In this document: positions 1 to 8,134 of the stretch, piece by piece
How the letters are laid out: each line of letters opens with the position of its first letter
Position numbering within the stretch: the first letter of the stretch is position 1
Source: Diplonema japonicum
Taxonomy: Eukaryota > Euglenozoa > Diplonemea > Diplonemida > Diplonemidae
Length of the DNA stretch: 64,000 bases
Reading direction: 5' to 3'
NCBI GenBank assembly: GCA_964019335.1
Contig: OZ025682.1
Coordinates: 186,001-250,000, forward strand
Made by a program: the position numbers and the translations under genes
The notes under the pieces: model-generated
The model's input: only the letters and a program-made list of their open reading frames with translations
What the model was told of the DNA's origin: nothing
Databases searched by the model: none

Positions 1-145
1 TTCTACTGCTACATGGTTGTGTTCTACACAGAGGGCATCCCCCCCAACCTCCTCCCCTTCCACGGCGAGCAGCAGAACTACTTCGTCCCCGGCGGGTTCC
101 CTCTTGGGGTATGCGGCAAAAAGCAACACGGGGGATAATAAGTAA

Positions 146-182
<37 letters not shown>

Positions 183-596
183 GCTTCTCTGTGAACGAGT
201 GCATTGAGATGCTGGGCAAGGCGCAGACCGCATTCTGGGTGTCGATTGTGATTGTGCAGTGGGGTGACATTCTGATCTGCAAGACCCGTAAGCTGTCGCT
301 GTTTGACCAGGGCATGAAGTATGTAGACGGGAAGTTGCCCCCCCTTTTTTTTTTATCCACCTTTTCTCCACAGGAACGACCAGCTGAACTTCGGTCTGTT
401 CTTCGAGACTGCGCTCGCCTGTGTTCTGGTGTACATCCCTGGTGTGAGGGCGGTCTTCGGTATCAAGAGACTGAGGTTCATCTACTGGCTGCCCGCCATC
501 CCCTTCTCCATCTTCATCGTCACATACGACGAGCTTAGGAAGTGGCTCATCAGGAACTACCCTGGTGGCTGGCTCGAGAGGAAGACTTACTGGTAG
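1..596 (+). CDS. Na+/K+-ATPase alpha subunit, C-terminal part (three exons, 5' end outside window)
   Basis: This is the end of a P-type cation pump that exchanges Na+ and K+ across the plasma membrane. Exons are 1-108, 182-318 and 374-596. Both introns are GT-AG (GTATGC and GTATGT donors), and the second is phase 2. The spliced protein carries the family signatures [20 protein letters not shown] and [14 protein letters not shown] (membrane segments M8-M9 and the loop between). It ends in [23 protein letters not shown], matching the conserved tail of animal alpha subunits, where the end is usually ETYY. Stop TAG is at 594-596. The catalytic DKTGT region lies upstream of the window. The match to the family C-terminus is clear. 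Whether it is strictly Na+/K+ or a related type IIC pump cannot be settled from this part. Confidence 0.88.
147..180. repeat. (CA)17 microsatellite inside intron
   Basis: Seventeen perfect CA units form the 3' half of the first visible ATPase intron and run straight into the AG acceptor at 180-181. They replace the usual pyrimidine tract. The tract length is likely variable between individuals. Confidence 0.95.
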
Positions 597-1737
597 GTGT
601 AAACCCGATTTTTTTTTTTTTTTTTTTTTTTTTCCATTGTATTTTCTTTTTTTTTTTGTTCCTTCCCATACCCCCCAACCCTCATTTTTTTTTTCTGCGG
701 GAAAAATAAAGACTTTCTCCCCCCCTCCCACTCCTCCATTTTATGTTCTCGTTCGCCCACTACTCAGTTGCGAACCTATACCTTATTTCCATGCTTTTAC
801 TGCTCCTATGGCGGGTCTGGTATTTAGTATTATTTTCCCAAGTCTCTCACAGCCTCTCCCCCCCTTTTTTTTTCCTTCCTCTTTCCATTTATTTTCTTTT
901 TCACCCACCCCACCCACCCTCTTTATAGACTTTTACCCAAAAAGGAGGGACAGCTTCCACACCAATCCGTTGATACCAAAGAAAAAAGAAAAAAAGACCC
1001 CCCCCCACCTTCGAAAGAAACAAAATCACTTTTTTTTTAAAGGGAAAAACAAAAAGAAACTAGTTCTCCAATTTAATTTCAGGTCCACTTTCACCCATAT
1101 ATATTTTTCTTTTTCTTTTTTTTTTGACTGTAAAAACAACTCCGAAAACTACAGACGGATGAGGGGAGAAAAAAAAAAGAAAAAAGACGAAAAAGGGGGT
1201 TATGGTGCGCCTGCCCCTTTTTTATTTTTATTTTTTTTATTTCCCCTCTCTCGCCTTCTTTTCAACCCCCCTTCTACCCTTTTCCCTTATTCCCCTTTTT
1301 ATGTACCTGCGGTGTGGTCGCCCCCTCCTTTTTGTGTTCCTTCATTTCCCCTTATCCCGCCAGAGGCAGTGTGACAACAAGAAAAAAAGGGACTTCTTAA
1401 AAATAGGATTGACTTGTATTTTTAGCCCCCCCCCATGAAAGAAAAAAGGAGGTAACCAACAACAACATTATGCCGGAAAAAAAAAAAAGAACCGCTGCAG
1501 ACCCTGCTCTGCCACCATTTCCCGAGCCCCCCTTACCCCCCCCTCGTTTTTGTTTTTGTTTTATAACCCGCTTTTTTATTTTTCCTGTTTCCCTTCCTTT
1601 TTCTTTTTTTCATGTGTCTTTTTTATTCTATTTTCTCTCTTTTTTTTTTTCCGTTGAGAAACCTGTGTCACAACACCCAAAACAAAAAGGAACCTCTTTC
1701 TTCACAAAACCAAAACAACAACAAAAACAAAAACAAA
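597..1737. other. Intergenic, low complexity
   Basis: About 1.1 kb of T-rich then mixed A/T/C homopolymers, with no credible gene on either strand. Open frames here encode only F/P/K runs. The last 70 bases before the next ATG (from about 1670) are nearly identical to those before the type-A AOC-like gene at 25417, so that leader was duplicated with the gene. Confidence 0.7.
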
Positions 1738-2304
1738 ATGTCAAAGACCTCACTTATGGTGTTGATGCTGGCAGGAGCGGCGCAGGGATTCGGAGGGTGG
1801 CACCGCCGCCACATCGAGTTCACGACTTTCGCTGACGGGCGCCCCGACGGGGGGATCAGGCAGAGCGCTGACGTGGAAGACGGGTTGGACTCCCCTGGGG
1901 ACATCTTCGTCTTCGACCAGAAGCTCCTTGCGGACGACTCGTGCAAGACTGTGATCGGGAGGAATGCTGGGTACTGCATCAGGACGGACCCCGGGAAGCC
2001 CGACTGGAGCGGGAAGGACCACCCGAGCCTCCCCGACGACACCGAGAACAACTGGGGCCAGTGCACCTGGACCCTCACCTTCTACGAGGAGTCTGGCTAC
2101 GAGGGGACCCTCCAGGTCTCGGGGAGGGAGTCCGACATGCACACCTCGTACGTCTCCATCATTGGCGGGACTGGCGACTTCAAGGGGGCCAAGGGGGTCC
2201 TCGCAACCACTCCCGAACCCCTCCCCCAGCAGGGCATCCTCTTCAGGCAGGAACTCGACATCACCCTCCCCAGGACCTCCTACTCAGGCTGGAGCGGGAA
2301 CTGA
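1738..2304 (+). CDS. Secreted allene-oxide-cyclase/dirigent-like barrel protein, type A copy 1
   Basis: A 188-residue protein. A hydrophobic N-terminus (MSKTSLMVLMLAGAAQG) looks like a signal peptide, so export is likely. The body has a Gly/Asp-rich pattern with GRNAGYCIRTDPGKPDW, NNWGQCTWTLTFYE, GYEGTLQVSGRES and IIGGTGDFKGAKG. The last is the glycine hairpin seen in allene oxide cyclase and dirigent eight-stranded barrels. True AOCs turn an epoxide into a cyclopentenone oxylipin, while dirigents steer radical coupling. The substrate here is unknown and the call rests on motif shape. The start is set by the A-rich leader (caaaaacaaaATG) and the signal peptide. A near-identical copy lies at 25417-25983, and longer type-B relatives lie at 24181 and 49255. 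Confidence 0.6.
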   Translation: MSKTSLMVLMLAGAAQGFGGWHRRHIEFTTFADGRPDGGIRQSADVEDGLDSPGDIFVFDQKLLADDSCKTVIGRNAGYCIRTDPGKPDWSGKDHPSLPDDTENNWGQCTWTLTFYEESGYEGTLQVSGRESDMHTSYVSIIGGTGDFKGAKGVLATTPEPLPQQGILFRQELDITLPRTSYSGWSGN

Positions 2305-2736
2305 GGTGGGGGGACGGGACAACCACAAACTTTCTGAAATGATCGTTTTAAAATTTTTTGGAAAAAAAAAAAAAAAAAAAAATGACAACCGTGCGAAAAC
2401 ATTCCTCTCTGTTTTACTTATTTGCGACCGTAACCTTAATCTTGCTTCGTGCAAAACTGAGGAATTGCCGACTCAGAAGTGAGGCTGCGGCCCCCTTCTG
2501 TGGCGTCTTCCTTGGGTACTAGGCTTAAGATTTTCTATTTTATTCTCTTTTGATTCCCTTTTAGTTTTTTCCAACATGAAAAATAGGAAAGAAATGGTGT
2601 AAAATAAAGGGGGTAATAGGGGACAAACAAACCTATCCTCTGTTTCCTGTTCATCTCTGTTCTTTTCTTCCCATCTTTTAGTTTATTTCTTTTTCAGAAC
2701 ACGTTGATTCAATTGTACTAAAAAAAAAACTACCTG
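2305..2736. other. Intergenic between AOC-like gene and the array
   Basis: A unique sequence that ends abruptly where the 8,332-bp repeat begins. It holds an A(20) tract near 2361-2381 and T-rich stretches. No gene is seen. It supplies an upstream region for the first sigma GST different from that of copies 2 and 3. Confidence 0.6.
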
Positions 2737-2775
2737 CACAGGCACCAACCCCTACACAAACCACACCCCACCACG

Positions 2776-3444
2776 ATGCCTGCCCTCAAACTTGTGTACT
2801 TCGAGCTCCCCGGACGTGCGGAACCTGCGCGACTCGCGTTCGCTGTGGGGGGTGTCGCCTTCGAGGACAAGAGGGTGTCTGGGGAGGAGTGGGGGATGAA
2901 GATCAAGCCGACTGTGGGACCGAAGCAGCTTCCGCTTCTGGATGTGGACGGGGAGGTGATAGGGCAGAGCAACGCGATCATGCGCTACGCGGGGAGTGTG
3001 TCGTCGTTGGGGGGAAAGCAGCTGTACCCGAAGGAGGCAGGGGAGGCGCTGAAGGTGGACGAGTTCTGCGACATTGTGGGGGAGGTGTTCGGTCCGCTCG
3101 GGAAGACCTTCGCGATCGAGGACGAGACTGAGAAGAAGGCGGCGCGGGCAGCGCTTGTGGCTGAGGGGGGCGACATCACGAAGTGGCTCGTCTTCATCGA
3201 CTCCCTCCTCGCGAAGTCCTCCTCTTCGTCAGGGTTCGCTGTCGGGGACTCCCTCACCATGGCAGACATCTGCGTCTTCACCGGACTGCAGCCCCTGAAG
3301 TCCGGCTGGCTCGACGGGATCCCCAAAGACTGCCTCGACAACTACTCCCACATCACGAAGCACGCACAGATGATCGCGAACATCCCTCAGGTGAAGGCAT
3401 ACTACAAGGATGCAACAGGGATCCATGCCGTCTACAAGGCATGA
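2776..3444 (+). CDS. Sigma-type glutathione S-transferase, array copy 1
   Basis: A 222-residue cytosolic GST that would conjugate glutathione to electrophiles. Sigma members also include prostaglandin D synthases. The thioredoxin-like domain spans about residues 3-80. It has the catalytic tyrosine Y8 in LKLVYFELPGRAEPARL, the cis-proline stretch QLPLLDVDG (51-59) and the glutathione gamma-glutamyl contact QSNAIMRYAG (64-73). An all-helical domain follows to the end. There is a serine run (AKSSSSSGF) near residue 145. The leader just before ATG is C/A-rich (ccccaccacg), unlike the A-tract leaders of most neighbours. Codons end mostly in C or G, suggesting high expression. Family assignment is firm and subclass is probable. 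Confidence 0.9.
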   Translation: MPALKLVYFELPGRAEPARLAFAVGGVAFEDKRVSGEEWGMKIKPTVGPKQLPLLDVDGEVIGQSNAIMRYAGSVSSLGGKQLYPKEAGEALKVDEFCDIVGEVFGPLGKTFAIEDETEKKAARAALVAEGGDITKWLVFIDSLLAKSSSSSGFAVGDSLTMADICVFTGLQPLKSGWLDGIPKDCLDNYSHITKHAQMIANIPQVKAYYKDATGIHAVYKA

Positions 3445-3709
3445 TCGCTTGGTCTTTTGACAAGGTGGGGAAAGGGGGAAAAAAAGAACAAGAGAGTATT
3501 GGAATGGTGATGGTCACAAAAGGCTTCCTTCCTTTCTCTCTTGCCCCCCTCCCCTATTTTTTTTTGAAATAAGTAAAATGGAAGGCCACAAAGGCTTCCT
3601 TTTCTTGTCCTTTAAAAAGAGAAACGAAAACACAAACCAAGATAAATTCTGGTGGGAAAAAAAAAAAAAAAAAAAAAAAAAAAACGAAACCTCTCTTCTT
3701 TCCGCGTGG

Positions 3710-3742
<33 letters not shown>

Positions 3743-3877
3743 GTTCTCTCGCATTTGAACATGCTTTTCCGCACTCCATCCTCTTTCTTCTATCTACTTC
3801 TATTATTTCTTGTTTTTGAACGCGCTACTGTGAATTCAACGAATAAAAGACAAACAGCAAAGGAGTCCATGGAACCA

Positions 3878-3940
3878 CAACCCCCACCTTTCAACCTGTT
3901 CCCGGACCCCTCCATGTCCATGCAGGCGGGTGTGGAGGGG
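3878..3940 (+). repeat. 63-bp direct repeat, left unit (upstream of theta GST)
   Basis: Begins CAACCCCCACCTTTCAACCT and ends CATGCAGGCGGGTGTGGAGG plus GG. It pairs with 3984-4046 at 106-bp spacing, with a few differences in the middle. It recurs in array copies 2 (12210) and 3 (20542). The position 200-400 bases before the theta GST start suggests an upstream control region, but function is not shown. Confidence 0.8.
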
Positions 3941-3983
3941 ATATTCACCCACTACCTCTCACCACGCACTTCCTTGTTTGCAG

Positions 3984-4046
3984 CAACCCCCACCTTTCAA
4001 CCTGTTAATCGACCACTCCATGTCCATGCAGGCGGGTGTGGAGGGG
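3984..4046 (+). repeat. 63-bp direct repeat, right unit
   Basis: Second unit of the pair starting at 3878. The outer blocks are identical. The central nine bases change from CCCGGACCC to AATCGACCA. Confidence 0.8.
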
Positions 4047-4203
4047 AGAGTCAACCTGGCAGGACTTTAAGAGCGACCACAGTCTCTGGCCTGTCTGTGT
4101 GGTGAAATCTCAGTCTGAAAGTTTAAACGATAAAGTTTCAGTCTCAAGAAGGCCTCGTCCTGAGCCACCAACAGACATAAAGACACAAAGGAGAACAACA
4201 ACC

Positions 4204-4255
4204 ACCACCACAAAGGGAGAAAAAAGAAAGAAGAAAAAAAAAAGTAAAAATTAAA
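4204..4255 (+). promoter_or_regulatory. Conserved A-rich leader of theta GST genes
   Basis: The block CCACCACAAAGGGAGAA followed by an A-rich run ending TTAAAATG precedes this gene and also the theta GSTs at 44242 (44201-44241) and 45462 (about 45412-45461). Conservation across diverged paralogues suggests a 5'UTR element. The fused GST at 42444 keeps only the final AAATTAAAATG. Confidence 0.5.
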
Positions 4256-4906
4256 ATGCCTGCTTCCGGTATCCTGTACGGCCACCCTGTGTCGCAGCCC
4301 TCGCGGTCGGTGCAGTGGTACCTCGACTACAGCGGGAACACAACTGTTGAGAGGAAGGTGGTAGATTTCATGATTGGAGAACAACGGCAGCCGGAGTACG
4401 TGGCGAAGTTCCCTGAGAAAGAAATACCAGGGTTCGAGATGGAGGACGGGTTCTGCTTTGCGGAGTCGATGGCGATCCTGAAGCACGTGTCTGCAGGGGA
4501 CGAGACGATGCAGCCGCAGACGGCGAAGGAGGAGGCGATCTTGAACGAGTACCTCGGGCGCCACTACTCGCAGGTGCGGAAGTTCTCATCGGATGTGTTC
4601 GTCCACCACCTCCTGACGAAGGACGAGGAGAAGAAGCAGGCTGGGCTCGTCACCATCAAGCCGCAGCTGGAGGCCTACAACGAGAAGCTCGGGAAGCAGA
4701 AGTACATCCTTGGCGACAACCTCACCCTTGCGGACTTCCTGTTCGCCCCTGAGGTGGACCAGATGGAGGTTGTTGGGAAGGAGGTCCTGGCCCCCTACCA
4801 GAACATCCTGAAGTACCTTGAACGCCTCACCACCGACGTCAAGGGTTACAAGGAGTGCATCGGGGGCATGAGGTCCGGACTTGAGGAGATGCTTAAAATG
4901 ATGTGA
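4256..4906 (+). CDS. Theta-type glutathione S-transferase, array copy 1
   Basis: A 216-residue GST. The theta-like serine motif SQPSRSV lies at residues 13-19, with S13 as the likely glutathione-activating residue. The cis-proline motif IPGF is at 57-60 and the gamma-glutamyl contact FAESMAIL is at 68-75 (E70, S71). The C-terminal helical domain carries LGDNLTLADFLFAPEVDQ, the usual N-capping region of GST helix 6. No signal peptide is seen, so it is probably cytosolic. It differs from paralogues at 44242 and 45462 mainly in residues 38-60 and 112-122. Class is inferred from the serine motif, and a plant/fungal-like class cannot be excluded. Confidence 0.88.
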   Translation: MPASGILYGHPVSQPSRSVQWYLDYSGNTTVERKVVDFMIGEQRQPEYVAKFPEKEIPGFEMEDGFCFAESMAILKHVSAGDETMQPQTAKEEAILNEYLGRHYSQVRKFSSDVFVHHLLTKDEEKKQAGLVTIKPQLEAYNEKLGKQKYILGDNLTLADFLFAPEVDQMEVVGKEVLAPYQNILKYLERLTTDVKGYKECIGGMRSGLEEMLKMM

Positions 4907-5499
4907 TGATGTGCGTTCCGTGACAGGGCCTCCACTGTCTGCATACCGGCATAGTATGCATGTCCTATGTGTGAATAGGTACCAGGCAGTGCGAAGCGAA
5001 ACCGCAAGCCATGAAGATGTCCAGTTTTTTATCCTTTCTTTGGCCTTAAGTTGCCCTTTGTTACTACGAAGGAGCTCACACATCTTTTTGAGCTTTCAAT
5101 ACGAACATTTGTTTTATCTCATTCGATGTAGCCAACTTTCGAAGGTGTCCCACTCCCTTTGGACGGATACCACTGGACGAATCCCTTGGATAACACAATG
5201 GTAGCACGGCGGTGGCGTTAAGTAGCCTAACTAATTTTTTTTTTTGCTGGAACAAGTAAACAAATTTTTGAAAAGAATTGTTATTGCAAAAAAGAGTAGA
5301 GGCAGCTTGCCCGTTTACCCCTACTGTAGGTGAAAACGGCTTGCACAAACAATCAGCCGACTCTTTTTTTCTCTCTCTCCCTCTCCTCTTTCTTTCCGCT
5401 CTCTCTCTCGGGAATATATTATGCATATTGGGTTTTCCCACTAAACGCGACAAAATATGGGAATAGAAGAGGGAAGGGGGGGGTCACGGTTAAGAAAAA
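4907..5499. other. Intergenic between theta GST and SGNH hydrolase (array)
   Basis: The theta GST 3' flank is followed by a C/T-rich stretch (about 5366-5410) and a leader ending AAGAAAAAATG. The flank is a diverged relative of those at 21600-22000 and 44890-45300: a CGAAGGTGTCCCACTCCCT block recurs at about 5139 and 21950. A 7-bp perfect hairpin (TGCATAC...GTATGCA) sits at 4940-4960. No gene is seen. It recurs at 13239-13831. Confidence 0.6.
4940..4960. other. Short perfect inverted repeat after theta GST
   Basis: TGCATAC and GTATGCA with a 7-base loop. It could form an RNA hairpin in the 3'UTR. It is present in array copies 1 and 2 and absent from copy 3, whose flank is different. Confidence 0.6.
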
Positions 5500-7776
5500 A
5501 TGAAGTCCCTCACAATGGCGATCCTATCAGTGTGTTGCATTTCGGTGAAATCGCAACAAACCGTGTGGACTGATGTACGGACTCTGCAGATAAGAGGGAG
5601 GGCATTTGACGTGGATGAGCTGGGCAGCTGGGCAGACCGCCTTCCAGCAAAAGCGGAAGGAGTAGTGCGAGGGCCTGTGTGGTCCCTGTCCAGGGACAGC
5701 GCAGGCATGTATGTGGACTTTATAACTGACAGTCGCAACATAACACTGAACACGACTTACGTGAACAACCCTGGTACCATGTACCACTTTTCAGCGTCGG
5801 GAATCAATGGGCTTGATCTGTTTCAATGGGACGCACCCAACAGCACATGGCGGTGGGTGGGGACCACGAAAAACCAAGCTGATCGTACAGAAATCCAACC
5901 CATCCTGAACAGGCCTGAAACCCCCTCTGTCCAGCATAAATATCGGCTTCACTTCCCACTATACAACGGGGTCTTAAAACTTTCCATCGGAACCGACAAA
6001 GGTGCTACAATCTCACCAGCGCCTGTACAGTACGAGCAGCCGCCTGTAATTTGGTACGGAACGTCCATCACGCAGGGCGGGGTGGTGTCGAGGCCTGGGT
6101 TTGCCTTCACGAACAACATAATGAGGAACATCGGGAGGGAGATATTCAACTTCGGGTTCTCCGGGAACTGTTTGATGGAGATCGATGTCGCGCAGTACCT
6201 TGTCACGGTGAAGCCGACACCCGCTTTGTTCATCATCGACTGCGAGTGGAACATGAACCCGCAGATGGTCGCAGAGAGAACAATCCCTTTGGTAAACTTC
6301 ATCAGGGCTAAGCTTCCCAATACACCAATCGTTCTTGTAGAGGGGACACCGGGTGGCGACGCGTGGATCAATTCCGCATCGATCGCACGGCAAAGCTCTA
6401 TGTGGTCCACCCTACGCGAGCAGTACGACATCCTTCTCAAGAACACATCACAGCTTCACTATGTAACAGGCCCCGGACTTTACGAAAAGGCCGGAGGTCC
6501 TGCCGTGAACCCCACTGTAGCAGGCACGCACCCATCCGATTTGGGGCAAGCTTCGATGACCGATTTCTATACAAAATATCTCCCAACGATTCTGAAGAAC
6601 AACGACGTGAATAAAACTGTGGGGGAGGCTAACACGAAGCTTGGAAAGGTCAAAGAAACCACGGAGCTGGAAAGACGGTATCACAATGAGATTCTTTTGG
6701 AGATGGTGGAAGCAACGTCGATTCCCATCAGTGCAACTACCACATACTACAACGTAGAGAGCACCGTCGGTGTGATGGGCCGCGCCTTCAATGGAACCGA
6801 ACGTTGGTATAACAGGCTACCGTTGTCTGCAAAGCAAGCCGTCCCGGAGGGTGTTTACAATGCAGCGGTGAGAAGCGCCGGGATGTCTGTTCACTTTGTG
6901 ACAAATTCGTCTTCGGTGGCCGTAAACTTCACCTTTCAAGACAAGGTTGTTCCTCGATGGGACATGCCTGACACAGCGGCATCGGGTCTTGACCTCTACA
7001 GGTACGATCCGTCTGGAAAAGCTTTCAGAAGTGTGAGATGTGCGACATCGTGGCCGTCGAGCACTCCTGTCGTTATCGATGAAAATCTGCCCGTTGGAAG
7101 TGCTGAAAGATATGTTTTGTATCTACCGGTTTTGAATGAAGTGACGAAGCTTTCCATTGGCGTTGATTCTGGTTCCGTGTTCGAGGTGGACACAGACTTC
7201 AATACAGTCGATAGTATTACCGCTTACGGGAAAAAACCGATATTATGGCTCGGCACCGGAACGGAGCAAGGGTTTGCCGTCTCGCGTCCTGGAAACGTTT
7301 TCACCAGCATTCTGTCTAGAAACCTCCAACGGTACGTTTTGAATTTTGGGTTTGAAACGGCAAAGATGGATGTTTCCGTTGCAGGGTACGCGGCTCAGAT
7401 AGACGCTGATCTCATTGTGATAGACTGTTTGGCTGATATGACACCTGAAGAGATTTCGGAACAAACATCTCCTTATGTTAAATATCTCAGGGCTCATGGA
7501 CACCCCACTACCCCCATCCTCCTCGTTGCTGGGACGGTCTACGGTGATTATTGGTTGAACCCCGGTCCCAACACTGACAAACGTGATGCGCTTCAGCAGC
7601 AGTTTGAGTCGCTCAGCCATTCTGACCCCAATGTACATGTATTCCTCAATGAGCACAACCAGCTTTTCTCCTCAGATTGGATGGTGAATCCCACTGTCGG
7701 TGGGGCAGATCCGTCGGACCTCGGCCACCGCGAGATGGCAAAATTCTATACCGCTTTTTTGCCGCAATTCTTTTAG
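5500..7776 (+). CDS. Secreted two-domain SGNH/GDSL hydrolase-like protein, array copy 1
   Basis: A 758-residue protein with a signal peptide (MKSLTMAILSVCCISVKSQQ) and two tandem copies of the same architecture. Each is a beta-rich GxDLY-type N-terminal domain (GLDLF at 104-108, GLDLY at 496-500) plus an SGNH esterase domain. This pairing is known from secreted GDSL-type lipases and acyl-esterases. Domain 1 keeps the catalytic signature: S189 in WYGTSITQGG, N223 in FGFSGN and H344/D347 in THPSDLG. Domain 2 has lost it: G587 replaces serine (WLGTGTEQG), A621 replaces asparagine and D737 replaces histidine (ADPSDLG). So one active and one pseudo-enzyme half are expected. Several N-x-S/T sites fit secretion. 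Codon use is less GC-biased than in the flanking GST and MetE genes. Substrate is unknown. Confidence 0.82.
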   Translation: MKSLTMAILSVCCISVKSQQTVWTDVRTLQIRGRAFDVDELGSWADRLPAKAEGVVRGPVWSLSRDSAGMYVDFITDSRNITLNTTYVNNPGTMYHFSASGINGLDLFQWDAPNSTWRWVGTTKNQADRTEIQPILNRPETPSVQHKYRLHFPLYNGVLKLSIGTDKGATISPAPVQYEQPPVIWYGTSITQGGVVSRPGFAFTNNIMRNIGREIFNFGFSGNCLMEIDVAQYLVTVKPTPALFIIDCEWNMNPQMVAERTIPLVNFIRAKLPNTPIVLVEGTPGGDAWINSASIARQSSMWSTLREQYDILLKNTSQLHYVTGPGLYEKAGGPAVNPTVAGTHPSDLGQASMTDFYTKYLPTILKNNDVNKTVGEANTKLGKVKETTELERRYHNEILLEMVEATSIPISATTTYYNVESTVGVMGRAFNGTERWYNRLPLSAKQAVPEGVYNAAVRSAGMSVHFVTNSSSVAVNFTFQDKVVPRWDMPDTAASGLDLYRYDPSGKAFRSVRCATSWPSSTPVVIDENLPVGSAERYVLYLPVLNEVTKLSIGVDSGSVFEVDTDFNTVDSITAYGKKPILWLGTGTEQGFAVSRPGNVFTSILSRNLQRYVLNFGFETAKMDVSVAGYAAQIDADLIVIDCLADMTPEEISEQTSPYVKYLRAHGHPTTPILLVAGTVYGDYWLNPGPNTDKRDALQQQFESLSHSDPNVHVFLNEHNQLFSSDWMVNPTVGGADPSDLGHREMAKFYTAFLPQFF

Positions 7777-8134
7777 ACAGCGGTTAAATAGAAAATAAAA
7801 GCGAACGTTTGCTTCTTTTTGTTTAAAGTGCGTGACTGTTCACACCCGTTGACGAAAGACGTATGTGCCTCATTGTGCCCATAAAAGAATTTTTTCCCCT
7901 CAGTCGGCTGAATAATGTCAGGGGGGGAGGGGGGGGCGGTAAAGCGCTGTTTCCTTTATCCTCCTCCTTTCTTTTTACCTTTTTTTATTGCCGCTCTGAT
8001 CGTCTTGTAGTTTTCCTTTTTTTTTATTTCGTTTTTTTTTATTTTTGTTTAGTTTGTGGAGAAAACAGCAACCCCGTCACACAGTAACCAACTACAAAAA
8101 CCCCCCTCTCGGGAAAAAAAAGAGAAGAAAAAGA
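7777..8134. other. Intergenic between SGNH hydrolase and MetE (array)
   Basis: Contains a G-rich tract near 7921-7941 (GGGGGGGAGGGGGGGGCGG, a possible quadruplex former), then T-rich DNA, then an A/G leader (gagaagaaaaagaATG). It recurs at 16109-16466. Confidence 0.6.

Larger units (their letters stand above)
3445..4255. other. Intergenic between sigma and theta GST genes (array)
   Basis: The 3' flank has two copies of a CACAAAAGGCTTCCTT-like motif (about 3514 and 3585) that recurs after the fused GST at 43745, so it may be a conserved 3'UTR element. Two long A tracts follow (about 3657-3684 and 3711-3740). Then come the 63-bp direct repeat pair and an A-rich leader. No gene is seen. The same DNA recurs at 11777-12587 and 20109-20919. 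Confidence 0.6.

Noticed and set aside
565-1374. Open frame of 269 codons after the ATPase
   Set aside because: Encodes phenylalanine, proline and lysine runs from homopolymers, with no domain and no plausible start.
3578-4105. 175-codon frame between the GST genes
   Set aside because: Mostly poly-lysine from A tracts plus translation of the 63-bp repeats.
8045-8134. Upstream start for MetE
   Set aside because: Adds 30 basic low-complexity residues absent from the family. The conserved N-terminus starts at 8135.
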